Assembly: GCA_937918935.1 (NCBI GenBank)
Contig: CAKZSI010000028.1
Coordinates: forward strand, 124,001-188,000
From: an uncultured Chloroflexales bacterium
Lineage (GTDB): Bacteria; Chloroflexota; Chloroflexia; Chloroflexales; Chloroflexaceae
Direction: 5' to 3'
DNA: 64,000 bases
Below the pieces are notes generated by a model. The model was not told where the DNA came from. It was given only the letters and a program-made list of their open reading frames with translations, and did no database searches. A program made the translations under genes and the position numbers. This document shows positions 25,288 to 34,047 of this stretch, piece by piece. Each line of letters starts with the position of its first letter. The stretch's first letter is position 1.

Positions 25288-27117
25288 ATGTACTTTGACG
25301 CTCTGACCCTTGCCGCGGTTGCCGATGAATTGCGTGAGAGCGTCCTCGGCGGGCGCGTGCAGCGGGTGATCCTTACCGGTCCGCTCAGCCTGGGCCTGGA
25401 GGTCTACGCCAATCGCCAGCGCGTGCAGGTGCTCGCTTCGGCCCATCCGCAAGTGGCCCGCGTGCATCTGGTACGCGGACGGCTCACACGGGGAGTCGCT
25501 CAGGAGACGCCACTGCTCCTGCTATTGCGCAAGTATGTGCTGGGCGGGCGGATCATAGGCGTCGAGCAGCCAGTGCTCGAACGGGTGCTTGTGCTAAGTA
25601 TAGTCAAACCGGTGTCCTTATGCAACAGCAATCCGCCCGCCGGCGCCCCCGACGTTGACGAGGCCGAACCTGAAGCCAGCGAGCCTGATGCCCTTCCCAT
25701 GACCACCCTCGAAACGCTGCGCTGCGAATTGGTGATTGAGCCACAGGACCGCCGCAGTAACATTGTCCTGGTGGATGATGATAACCGCATTCTCGATAGC
25801 GTCAAGCGCGTCACCCCGCGGATGAGCAGCCGGGTGGTCCTGCCGCGCCACGTCTACGAATTGCCGCCCCCGCCCGATAAGCGCGATCCGACCCGCGCTA
25901 CCGCCGCCGGTATCGCTGCCCTCGCCACCGGCCGCGAGCGCGACCTGGCCCGGGCGTTGGTGGCGGCCTACCGCGGGGTCTCGCCTCAGGTGGCCCGCGA
26001 GGCGATTTTCCGCGCCCTGGGGCGCGTCACGGCCACCGTGGACGAGCCGCTGCCCCACTACACCCTGGCGGCGCGGCTGCGCGAGTTATTTACTGCCCCT
26101 CCCGAGCCTGCCCTGGCCCTCGACGAGGACGGTCGGCCCGTGGCCTACGCGCCTTATGCCCTCACCCATCTGCCGCGCGTGGTCGCCGTCGCCAGTATGA
26201 GCGAGGCCCTGGAGCGTTTCTACCTTGCCCATGAGCAGTTGACCGGCCACCAGCAGCGGCGCGAGGCCCTGAGCGGGCAGCTTCAGGCAGCGCGGGCGCG
26301 CCTCGAGCGCCAGCGCGCCCAGATCGCCGCAGAACTGGAGAAGGCCCGTGAGGTGGAAACCCTGCGCTGGGAGGGGGAGATGATCTTCGCCTTTATGCAC
26401 ACCCTGCGCCCTGGACAGGAGACGCTTGAGGTGGAAGGGCGCCGCATCGCCCTCGACCCGCGCCAGAATCCGGTCGATCAGGCCCGGGCCCGCTTCCGCG
26501 CCTACGACAAGGCCCGCAGCGCCCTCAGCGGCCTCCCCGAGCGGCTCGAAGGTGTCGAGAACCGCATCCGCGGCCTGGATGAACTGGAGGCCCTTCTGCA
26601 ACTCAGCGACGGCTACGACCAGATCGAGCAACTTGCCCGCGAGGCCGAGGAACTGGGCTACCTCTACGAAGCCGCTGGCGCGGCCCCCGCGCGCCGCGCG
26701 GCCCACCCGACGCGCCTGCGGCCCCTGCAACTCCTCTCCCGTGACGGCCTGGAGATCGCCGTTGGGCGCAGTGCCCGCGAGAATGAGCACGTCACCTTTC
26801 GCCTGGCCCGGGGCGACGATCTCTGGCTCCACGCCCGCGGCCTCCCCGGCGGCCACGTGATCGTGCGTAGCGGCGGGCGCCCCGTGCCCGAGACGACCCT
26901 GATGGAAGCTGCCGGTCTGGCGGCCTACTTCAGCCCGGCCCGCGCCGAGCCGGCGGTGGAGGTGGATGTCTGCCGCCGCACCCTGGTGCGCAAGCTGCCC
27001 GGTGGTCCCCCCGGCCTGGTCACCTACCGCGCCGAGCGCACCCTGCGCGTGGCCCCCCGGGCGCCGGAGGTGCGCAATGCGGCGGATAGCCCCGCCGCCC
27101 CCGGCGCGCCGGGTTGA
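25288..27117 (+). CDS. rqcH: NFACT protein RqcH (ribosome quality control)
   Basis: The 609-residue protein starts MYFDALTLAAVADELRESVL, followed by an NFACT-N domain (about 1-265), a helical and coiled-coil region (about 300-450, LQAARARLERQRAQIAAEL) and the C-terminal NFACT-R domain with GDDLWLHARGLPGGHVI (about 510-526). RqcH binds obstructed large ribosomal subunits and recruits tRNA-Ala to add alanine tails to stalled peptides. In older annotations this family is called fibronectin-binding protein. The length agrees with bacterial RqcH. It is divergent from gmk with a 133-bp intergenic region. Confidence 0.9.
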   Translation: MYFDALTLAAVADELRESVLGGRVQRVILTGPLSLGLEVYANRQRVQVLASAHPQVARVHLVRGRLTRGVAQETPLLLLLRKYVLGGRIIGVEQPVLERVLVLSIVKPVSLCNSNPPAGAPDVDEAEPEASEPDALPMTTLETLRCELVIEPQDRRSNIVLVDDDNRILDSVKRVTPRMSSRVVLPRHVYELPPPPDKRDPTRATAAGIAALATGRERDLARALVAAYRGVSPQVAREAIFRALGRVTATVDEPLPHYTLAARLRELFTAPPEPALALDEDGRPVAYAPYALTHLPRVVAVASMSEALERFYLAHEQLTGHQQRREALSGQLQAARARLERQRAQIAAELEKAREVETLRWEGEMIFAFMHTLRPGQETLEVEGRRIALDPRQNPVDQARARFRAYDKARSALSGLPERLEGVENRIRGLDELEALLQLSDGYDQIEQLAREAEELGYLYEAAGAAPARRAAHPTRLRPLQLLSRDGLEIAVGRSARENEHVTFRLARGDDLWLHARGLPGGHVIVRSGGRPVPETTLMEAAGLAAYFSPARAEPAVEVDVCRRTLVRKLPGGPPGLVTYRAERTLRVAPRAPEVRNAADSPAAPGAPG

Positions 27118-27245
27118 CATTGCACCCTCACGTCGGTACAATCGGGCAACTTTAACCGGGTGATCTGACGCCCCAGACCTCACAGCGTTGCCAGACCTGT
27201 CGGGTCCGGGTTGCCTATCAGGTTGCCCCTGTCAGGCAGGGGCTC

Positions 27246-27263
27246 GGGAAACCAGGTTTCCCC
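27246..27263. repeat. Palindromic repeat module A
   Basis: GGGAAACCAGGTTTCCCC lies between rqcH and the small membrane protein gene. A short module B hairpin (GAGGGCGTCGCCCTC) follows near 27330. Confidence 0.75.
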
Positions 27264-27371
27264 ATAGCCCTCCAACCGGCCATCTGGGTACCCACGCGGC
27301 TTTGCCGCACAAAGACGCGACAAATCGAGAGGGCGTCGCCCTCCCGGATCTTCCCGCGCGGAGCCTGTGTT

Positions 27372-27620
27372 ATGTTCAAACGCCCCGGACCGAACGAGAG
27401 CGAACAGGATCGCCTCTGGCTGCGCCAGTTTCGGGCGGTGATCGAGACCCAGATCGCCCGGCGCCCCTTTCTGTTTCAGATGCGCGCCGTGGCGCGCCAG
27501 CTTGGCTACGAGCGCGAGCGCTGGCCGCTTCTGCTCCCCTTCCTGCTCGTGGTCTTCCTGTTCGTCTACCGCCGCGAACGTGCCCGCGTCCTGGAGGTTG
27601 CCCGCCGGCTGGCCGATTAG
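27372..27620 (+). CDS. Small hypothetical membrane protein
   Basis: The 82-residue product MFKRPGPNESEQDRLWLRQF... has a charged N-terminal half and one membrane segment (about 50-68, WPLLLPFLLVVFLFVY) followed by Arg-rich residues. No family is recognised. Codon use resembles its neighbours, with third positions mostly G or C. No good ribosome binding site is seen before the ATG, so the start may differ. It sits between repeat palindromes and converges on the Gmad2 lipoprotein gene. Confidence 0.55.
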   Translation: MFKRPGPNESEQDRLWLRQFRAVIETQIARRPFLFQMRAVARQLGYERERWPLLLPFLLVVFLFVYRRERARVLEVARRLAD

Positions 27621-27628
27621 GTGAAGGT

Positions 27629-27647
27629 GGAGAAACCTGCTTTCCCC
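27629..27647. repeat. Palindromic repeat module A
   Basis: GGAGAAACCTGCTTTCCCC, two mismatches from consensus, lies 8 bases after the stop of the small membrane protein gene. Confidence 0.65.
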
Positions 27648-27665
27648 ACGTCCCTGCCGGTTCGA

Positions 27666-27700
27666 GGGATATGGGGAAACCCCGGGTTTCCCCATATCCC
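27666..27700. repeat. 35-bp perfect inverted repeat, extended module A
   Basis: Two 17-base arms (27666-27682 and 27684-27700) are perfect reverse complements around one base. The inner part is the GGGGAAACC palindrome, extended outward by GGGATAT/ATATCCC. It lies between convergent genes and could act as a bidirectional terminator. Confidence 0.85.
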
Positions 27701-27724
27701 TTGCCTCAAGGTTGCCCTACGCCC

Positions 27725-29941
27725 CTACGGCGTCCGTGGGATCGGGCGTGGGTTGGGGTAAGGCTGCGGCGCTACCTGGAGCTGCACCGACGCCTCGGCC
27801 AGAATGACGTTGGTGATGTCGTTGCGATCGAAGATCGTCACCACGATCGGGCCGCCCTGCGGCGGAAGGGTAAAGGTGAGTTGGGCGCTGAAGGTGATCG
27901 GCGCGCCGATAACGCGCGGCTGGAGGACGGGGAACTCGCCGGCCCCCAGTTCGCCGTTGACCACGTTCGTGATTCGATAGTTGAGCTTTCCCTGGTACGG
28001 TGTCACGGCAAGCTGCCCGTCAACCGTCACCGGGCTGCCGACCAGTGTATCGGTGACGGGTGCGGTGATGATGATGCGTTGATTGTCGCCCTGCCCGCCC
28101 GGCCCCGTGGTTGGCGTGGCCGTGGCTCGCGGCCGCACCTGGAGCCGCACGTTGGCGCTGGCGATGATCTGGCCCGCCCCGTCGCGGTCGTAAATCTCGA
28201 CGATGATCGCTCCGCCCTGCGGCGGCTCGGCGAAGCTGAGCGAGGCGACGTAGGGCACGTTGGTGGTCTGGCCGGGGGCCGGGCGCACCGGGAAGCTGCC
28301 CTGGCCAAGGTTCTCACGCGCCGGAGTGCGAATGACGTAGTACAACTCGCCGAACTGCGGCGGCAGGGCGGCGCGGCCGGTGACGACCACCGGGCTGCCG
28401 ACCACGGTGTCGGTGGGTGGGGTTTCGATGGTGATTGCCTGCCGCGTCGGGAGCGGTGTGGGCGTGGCGGTTGGGGGCGGCCCGGCCACCACCAGTGGCA
28501 GGGTGGCGCTGGCGCGTACCTGGCCGTTGCCCGGGTCGAGTTCCAGCAGTTCAAGGGTGATTGGCCCGCCCCCTGGCGGCATGTTGAAGAACACCTGGGC
28601 GGTGAAGCGCCCGCCGCCCTCCTGGGTGCCGGCCACACCGAACTGACCCGCACCGATCTGTTGCCCTCGCGCGTCGCGTACCCGGTACGTCAACTGGCTG
28701 CCCTGGGGGAGCCGTACCGTGCGCCCCACCACCGTCATCGGGCTGCCCACCTGCTGGTTGGGTGGCGGCGATTCGATGATGATTGCCTGCTGCTGCAGCG
28801 CGACGTTCAGGTCAATGCGCGCGCTGGCGGCGATCTGGCCCGTGGTCGCGTCCTGGTCTACGATCTCGACCGTGATGCGCCCGCCCGCCGGCGGCACAGC
28901 GAAGGTCAGGCTGGCGTTGAAACTGCCTGGCCCGTCCGGCGCTCCGGCGACAGGGAAGGCTCCCTGGCCAATCTGGTTGCCCGTGGCGTTGAGGATGCGG
29001 TAGCCCAGTGCGCCCTGGAAGGGGAAGCGCGCCGTGCGCCCGGTGATCACCACCGGGCTGCCCACGGTGGTGCCCGGCGGCGGGGTGTCAATGAGAATCG
29101 CCTGTGGCGGCGCGATCACCAGCACCAGGCTGGCGCGGGCTACCGGTGGCGCGCCGCCAGCGCCCGGCTCGAAAACCTCCAGCGTAATGTCGCCCGCGCT
29201 GGGGGGCAGGTTGAAGGTCAGCGAGGCGTTGAAGACGCCTGTGCCCTGTGCTGTGGCCGATACCGGGAAGGCGCCACTGCCAAGCAGCCCGCCGGCCGCG
29301 TCGCGGAAGGCGTAGCTCAGGCTGTTGCCGGCAGGCGGCTTCGCGGTGCGCCCGGTGATCACCACCGGGCTGCCCGCCACCGTGCGCGGCGGGGGCGTGT
29401 CAATCACGATCTCCTGCTGCGGCGCGGGCGAAGCCGGCGGCGTGGGCGAAGCCACCGGCGTGGCTGTCTCGGCGCCGGGGGTGGGGGCCTGGGCCGCGCT
29501 GAGCCGTAGCATCACCGAGGCCAGCGCCCGGATCGAGCCGTTGGCCGCATTGATCTCCACCACCTCGAGCCGTCCCATCCCCGACTGCGCCAGGGTATAA
29601 AGGACGGCGCCGCTGAAGGCCCCGGGGCCGTTCTCCGGCCCTGTGGTGGTAAAGTAGCCCTGGGCCAGCAGCGCCCCGTCGGGGCCGAAGAGGCGGTAGT
29701 TGAGGTTGCGCTCGAAGGGTTGCAGGGCGACCGTACCGCTCACCGCGATGGGTGAGGTTACGGTGGAGTCGCTCAACGGTGTGAGGATGGTAATCTGCTG
29801 GGTCGCGACGCCCGCGCCAGCGGGCGTCGCCGTAGGCTGGCGGCCCGGCGCCCCGCAACCGGCCAGGATCAGGCTTACGCAGCACAGTGCTACGATGCGC
29901 CATCGTAGCATGCGCCGCCGACGAGCGGTTGGCTGGCACAT
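27725..29941 (-). CDS. Lipoprotein with six Gmad2-type Ig-like repeats
   Basis: The 738-residue protein has a lipoprotein signal peptide ending in LILAGC. Six tandem domains of about 95-105 residues follow. Each begins with a motif like IVIDTPPPRTVAGSPVVITG and contains GxGAFPV and LTFxxPPxGGxITVEI segments, as in Gmad2 immunoglobulin-like domains. Low-complexity Pro/Thr linkers separate the repeats. It is expected to be membrane-anchored outside the cell and to bind wall polymers or proteins, which is an inference. The start at 29941 was chosen for GAGGT 8 nt upstream. An inner ATG at 29911 is possible. Confidence 0.85.
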   Translation of the reverse strand: MCQPTARRRRMLRWRIVALCCVSLILAGCGAPGRQPTATPAGAGVATQQITILTPLSDSTVTSPIAVSGTVALQPFERNLNYRLFGPDGALLAQGYFTTTGPENGPGAFSGAVLYTLAQSGMGRLEVVEINAANGSIRALASVMLRLSAAQAPTPGAETATPVASPTPPASPAPQQEIVIDTPPPRTVAGSPVVITGRTAKPPAGNSLSYAFRDAAGGLLGSGAFPVSATAQGTGVFNASLTFNLPPSAGDITLEVFEPGAGGAPPVARASLVLVIAPPQAILIDTPPPGTTVGSPVVITGRTARFPFQGALGYRILNATGNQIGQGAFPVAGAPDGPGSFNASLTFAVPPAGGRITVEIVDQDATTGQIAASARIDLNVALQQQAIIIESPPPNQQVGSPMTVVGRTVRLPQGSQLTYRVRDARGQQIGAGQFGVAGTQEGGGRFTAQVFFNMPPGGGPITLELLELDPGNGQVRASATLPLVVAGPPPTATPTPLPTRQAITIETPPTDTVVGSPVVVTGRAALPPQFGELYYVIRTPARENLGQGSFPVRPAPGQTTNVPYVASLSFAEPPQGGAIIVEIYDRDGAGQIIASANVRLQVRPRATATPTTGPGGQGDNQRIIITAPVTDTLVGSPVTVDGQLAVTPYQGKLNYRITNVVNGELGAGEFPVLQPRVIGAPITFSAQLTFTLPPQGGPIVVTIFDRNDITNVILAEASVQLQVAPQPYPNPRPIPRTP

Positions 29942-29998
29942 ACCGGCTACCTCGTGTGGCCACGGCTGCAACCGCCGTGGCCATGAACCGCGGGAACA

Positions 29999-32338
29999 CT
30001 ACTTCAAGTACTTGCGGAACCAGGCCACCTGCTCCTGCGCCGCGTAGAGCTGGTTGGCCGGATCTTCCAGGCCGTGCCCCTCACCGATGAAGCGGAGCAT
30101 CCGCGCCGGCAGGCGCCGGTTCACCAGTTGCAGGTGCAGATTCTCGTTCTGGGTGATCGGCAAGAAGTCCTCGGTGCCGTGGAAGGTGAGCACCGCCGCC
30201 TTGATCCGCCCGGCGTTGTAGGCCGGCGAGTCGCGCCGGTACTCCTCCGGGATGTTGTAGGGCGGCAAGCCCTGCAGGTAGGGGACCAGCCGGTCGTAGC
30301 CGCGTGTCCAGTCAGTAATCAAATCGATGAACGCGCACTGGGGGTTGGCCGCGGCGTAGAGATCAGGGTGGCGCACCACGCTCTGCAAAGTGAAGTAGCC
30401 CCCGTAGGAACAGCCGGTAATCCCGACCTTGCCCTGCCGCGTCCAGCCACGGGCGACCATCTGGCGCACGATCTCGGCCTGCTCGTCAATGTCAATCGCG
30501 CCGAAGTTGTTGCTGTCGGCCAGGGCGTTGAAGACCGCCGGGGTATAGCCGGCGCGCCCGGCCAGCGGAGTGATCAGCAGCGGAAAACCCATGGCCGGCA
30601 GGAGCGTCGAGGGGTTTTCGACGTTGACCAGCCAGCGGTTCACCATGGCCACGCCTGGCCCGCCCTCCTGCCACACCACCAGCGGTGTGTCACGAGGGGG
30701 GAATGGGGTGTCGGCTGGCTGGACGAGCACCCCCACGCGGGTCTGGCCGTTGCGCAGGGTGAAGCGCACCGGGTCCTGGCGCAGATTGGCGAACAGCCGC
30801 AGTTCCTCGTTGAACCAGGTCATGCGCGTAAGGCCCCGCCCGTCCCAGCCGAGCCGGTAGATCTCCGGCGGCTCGGTGTAGGAGCTGAACATAAAGACGA
30901 TCTCGCGGCTGGTGTTGGTGGCGTAGACGTTGTAGTACGAGCCGGCCCGGTTGGCCAGGTTGCGCAACTCTCCACTGACGCGATTGTAGTAGTAGGGGTG
31001 GCGGTCGGTACCCTTCTGGGCGCGGAAGATGATCTCGTCGGGGGAGACGAACTCCGCCGCCGCCCGCGAGAAGGCCCCGCTGCTGAACAGATCGCTCTCC
31101 AGCCGGCCCACCTCGCGGCCGGAAAGGTCGTAGAAGCGGAACGAGGTCCGTTCCGAGAACTGTGGCGTGTAGATCGGGTGCCGCCGGCCCTTGAGGCGCG
31201 CCGGGTGCCACGCCTGCACCAGCAGCGTGCCCTGGTCGGGCGACCAGGCATGGGCCGACAGGATAGGCGGCAGCGTTCCGCTGGGCTGGATGATCTGCAC
31301 CGCGCCACTCGCCCAGTCAACCATGTAGGTGTTGTTGTACTGCAGGATGGGGTTCTCGGACGGAGCGAGGTTGCCGGTCACGTCGCGGTAGACCTGCTCG
31401 GAGAGCAGGGCCCCGTCGAGCGCGGGGCGCTCCTGATCCGGATCAAAGAGGCCAAAGATCGATATGGCGAGCCGCGACGAGTCGCGTGTCCACGTGTCAC
31501 CGAAGAGCACCGACGCAGCAGGTACGGTGGTCATGTAGCGCAGGCTGCCATCGCGTCGATCAAAAAGCGTCAGGTCGAGGGTTTCGGGTGTGGCCGCAAT
31601 CTCACCCGTCTCGCCCTCGCCGTCCTGGCGCATCCACAGCCGATCGAAGACCGGGTGACCGCGCACCCGCGCGACGGCCCGTTGCAGCCTGGGGGGCAGG
31701 GGGATCGCCGCCGCAAGTCTGGCGCCGGGGGCCACGCGGGCAACCGGCACACGGATCGGGCGCGCCATCTGCGCCTCCTCCTCGGCTTCGGCCGGCAGGA
31801 GCACGAGGAGAAAACGGTCGAGATCAGGCGCGACGGTGACGATCCCGCTGTCCGGCGGCAGCGTGATCCGCTCGCCGCTCACCTTCAGCGTATCCCGGTT
31901 GATGCGCAACTTGACAACGGCTTCTTCAGGCGTGTCGGCGCGCTCATCAATCGCCAGCGCCCCCAGGTGCTGCCCGTCGAGCCAGACGAAGCGCGAGAAG
32001 CCCACCAGGGGCAGCGGCGTCAGGCTCCCGAACGCCTCCGGGTCGATCGTCCGTACTGTCCCGTCGCTCAGGTTCATGAAACCTACCTGCTCCTCGGAGA
32101 CGATGAAGATCGTCTGGTCGTCGGGGCTGGGCGGGCTGAAGGGCAGGTAGAGCTTGGTTTCCTTCTGGATCCGTTCGAGACGCTCAACCTCTTCGGGTTC
32201 CAGCAGGTCCTGTCGCTGGCCGGGCCGCGAGGAGTCAATGTTGAGGACATTGTTTCGTGCTTGCTGGGCCTGGGCCGGGCCGACGACTGCCACGCAGGCG
32301 AGGATCAGCAACAGGGGGAACCACCGCCGGAGGTGCAT
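29999..32338 (-). CDS. Secreted S9 family peptidase
   Basis: The 779-residue protein begins with a clear signal peptide (MHLRRWFPLLLILACVAVVG, ending near AQA) after AAGGAG. A long propeller region follows (about 40-540). The C-terminal hydrolase domain has the nucleophile in GITGCSYGGYF (about residue 640), the aspartate in FHGTEDFLP and the histidine in GEGHGLEDP. It is a prolyl oligopeptidase/DPP4-like serine peptidase, expected to act outside the membrane on peptides. The frame remains open upstream of 32338 but that stretch covers the divergent promoter region. It lies 57 bp before the Gmad2 lipoprotein gene on the same strand and is probably co-transcribed with it. Confidence 0.9.
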   Translation of the reverse strand: MHLRRWFPLLLILACVAVVGPAQAQQARNNVLNIDSSRPGQRQDLLEPEEVERLERIQKETKLYLPFSPPSPDDQTIFIVSEEQVGFMNLSDGTVRTIDPEAFGSLTPLPLVGFSRFVWLDGQHLGALAIDERADTPEEAVVKLRINRDTLKVSGERITLPPDSGIVTVAPDLDRFLLVLLPAEAEEEAQMARPIRVPVARVAPGARLAAAIPLPPRLQRAVARVRGHPVFDRLWMRQDGEGETGEIAATPETLDLTLFDRRDGSLRYMTTVPAASVLFGDTWTRDSSRLAISIFGLFDPDQERPALDGALLSEQVYRDVTGNLAPSENPILQYNNTYMVDWASGAVQIIQPSGTLPPILSAHAWSPDQGTLLVQAWHPARLKGRRHPIYTPQFSERTSFRFYDLSGREVGRLESDLFSSGAFSRAAAEFVSPDEIIFRAQKGTDRHPYYYNRVSGELRNLANRAGSYYNVYATNTSREIVFMFSSYTEPPEIYRLGWDGRGLTRMTWFNEELRLFANLRQDPVRFTLRNGQTRVGVLVQPADTPFPPRDTPLVVWQEGGPGVAMVNRWLVNVENPSTLLPAMGFPLLITPLAGRAGYTPAVFNALADSNNFGAIDIDEQAEIVRQMVARGWTRQGKVGITGCSYGGYFTLQSVVRHPDLYAAANPQCAFIDLITDWTRGYDRLVPYLQGLPPYNIPEEYRRDSPAYNAGRIKAAVLTFHGTEDFLPITQNENLHLQLVNRRLPARMLRFIGEGHGLEDPANQLYAAQEQVAWFRKYLK

Positions 32339-32511
32339 AGAGATGTGCTCCTTACATGCTGAAACAGTGTAAAGCAGAATTGAATAAATAATATCAAACT
32401 TTTGAGGAAAATGGTATACTATGCTGCGAATAGTCTTTACGGTTCCGCGACACCGGCAAGTGTTGCCCCCGGCGGGTTGCCTTTGCCCGGGGGCGCGAAG
32501 GCAGCGTTGAT

Positions 32512-34038
32512 ATGGAGTGCGCCGAGGCGCGGCAGTTGCTCGACGCAGGGGTGGCGCCGGGGTCCACCGATCCGCGTCGCGCAGCGTTGGGGTTCCATCT
32601 GGCCCGTTGTGCCGCCTGCCGCGCCTATCGGGAGCATCCGGGGGACCTGGGGTTGCTCGCTGCGCTGCTGCTGGAGGCGCCGCCGCCCGCCCCACCTGCG
32701 CGTCCGCGCCCCCCCGTGCCGCGGACGCGCCGCGCGCGCCCCCCTTCAACCTGGTGGCGCTACGCGGCCTGGGCCGTGGCGATCGCCCTGCTGGCCGGGC
32801 TGGGCCTCGTGGCGGGCCGCATCGCTGTGGCCGCGTACACCATTCAGAGCAACCTGGCGGCTATGCGGGTGACCGGTGCGCCCCTTCCCACTCCGGCGAT
32901 ACGAGTGGCCGACGCACCCCTGGTCGTGGCGACACCGGTGTTGCCGGGGGCCGCAACGCTCCCGCCTGCCCCGTCGGCGCGTCCCGATCGCCCTGCGGCC
33001 GGCATTGCCCCCGCCAAGACGGGCCTCGCTACCGCCGTGGCGCCGGGTCTGATCCCTTCTGCCACCGCTTTTCCCTCCATCGGCGCCAGCGCCACGCCGG
33101 TGCGCCTGCCGGCGATTGATGGGCAGCCCGCCCCTGCTTTGCCCGTTATCAGCGCCGCGCCGCCGCACCCCCCGGTGATCGGCGGGCAGCCCATCCCCAC
33201 TCTGATGCCGACCGTCCCGGTGCGGCCGGTTCCCCGCGAGCCGCTCAACATCCTCCTCCTCGGCAGCGACCGTCGCCCCGGTGAGGGCTGGCAGACCCGC
33301 TCCGACGCGATCGTGGTGGTGCGCCTGGATCCGGCACGGCAGCGTATCGCTCTGCTCTCGCTTCCGCGTGACCTGGTGGTGAACATTCCCGGCTATGGCT
33401 ACTCCCGCATCAATGCCGCCACGGTGTACGGCGAGTCAGACCCGCATCTCGGCGGCGGGATGGGGCTGGCCCGCGTCACGGTGAGCGAGTTACTGGGTCT
33501 GCCCATCCACCACGTGGTCCGCGCCGATTTTAGCGCCTTCATCGCCGCGATTGATGCCATCGGCGGGGTGGACGTCGTGGTGGAGCAGGAGTTGTACGAT
33601 CCGGCCTATCCTACCATGGACTACGGCTACATGGTGGCGCACTTCCTGCCCGGGCCGTACCACATGGACGGCGAGACGGCGCTGATCTACAGCCGCATGC
33701 GCCACATGGACAGCAACTATGCCCGCAATCGCCGCCAGCAACAGGTGCTCGTCGCCGCCTTCCAGCGTGTGCGCGACCAGAATCTGATCGGTCAGGTGGA
33801 GATGCTGGCCAATCTGACCACGGCCCTGCGCGACCACATCCAGACCGATCTGAGCCTGGAGCAGATGATCGGCCTGGCCTGGGCCTTCCGCGACGTCGCG
33901 CCCGAGATGGTGGAACGCTATGCCCTCGACGAAAACGGGGTCTACGAGGGGGGCATCGCGGGCGACCCGTATGCGACGTTGCCTTTGCCCGGCGCGGTGG
34001 AGACCCTGGTGGCGCAGTTTGTGCAGGGAGCGGAGTGA
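32512..34038 (+). CDS. LytR-CpsA-Psr ligase with zinc-finger-like N-terminus
   Basis: The 508-residue protein has a cytosolic start with Cys3, His29, Cys33 and Cys36 (HLARCAACRAYR), the spacing of anti-sigma zinc-finger (ZAS/zf-HC2) domains. A membrane segment (about 82-106) and a long Pro/Ala/Thr-rich extracellular linker (about 107-240) precede the LCP domain (about 243-440). That domain has NILLLGSDRR, LSLPRDLVV, GYGYSRINAA, DFSAFIAAIDAIGGVD and ALIYSRMRH with its catalytic arginines. LCP enzymes transfer anionic polymers from a lipid carrier to the wall. The zinc-finger-like start is unusual. It diverges from the S9 peptidase gene. Confidence 0.88.
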   Translation: MECAEARQLLDAGVAPGSTDPRRAALGFHLARCAACRAYREHPGDLGLLAALLLEAPPPAPPARPRPPVPRTRRARPPSTWWRYAAWAVAIALLAGLGLVAGRIAVAAYTIQSNLAAMRVTGAPLPTPAIRVADAPLVVATPVLPGAATLPPAPSARPDRPAAGIAPAKTGLATAVAPGLIPSATAFPSIGASATPVRLPAIDGQPAPALPVISAAPPHPPVIGGQPIPTLMPTVPVRPVPREPLNILLLGSDRRPGEGWQTRSDAIVVVRLDPARQRIALLSLPRDLVVNIPGYGYSRINAATVYGESDPHLGGGMGLARVTVSELLGLPIHHVVRADFSAFIAAIDAIGGVDVVVEQELYDPAYPTMDYGYMVAHFLPGPYHMDGETALIYSRMRHMDSNYARNRRQQQVLVAAFQRVRDQNLIGQVEMLANLTTALRDHIQTDLSLEQMIGLAWAFRDVAPEMVERYALDENGVYEGGIAGDPYATLPLPGAVETLVAQFVQGAE

Positions 34039-34047
34039 GCGCCCCGC

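Noticed and set aside
27188-29509. 773-codon + strand frame
   Set aside because: It overlaps repeats and the antisense of the Gmad2 lipoprotein; no domain or signal is seen.
30074-32362. 762-codon + strand frame
   Set aside because: It is antisense to the secreted S9 peptidase, which has a signal peptide, ribosome site and catalytic triad.
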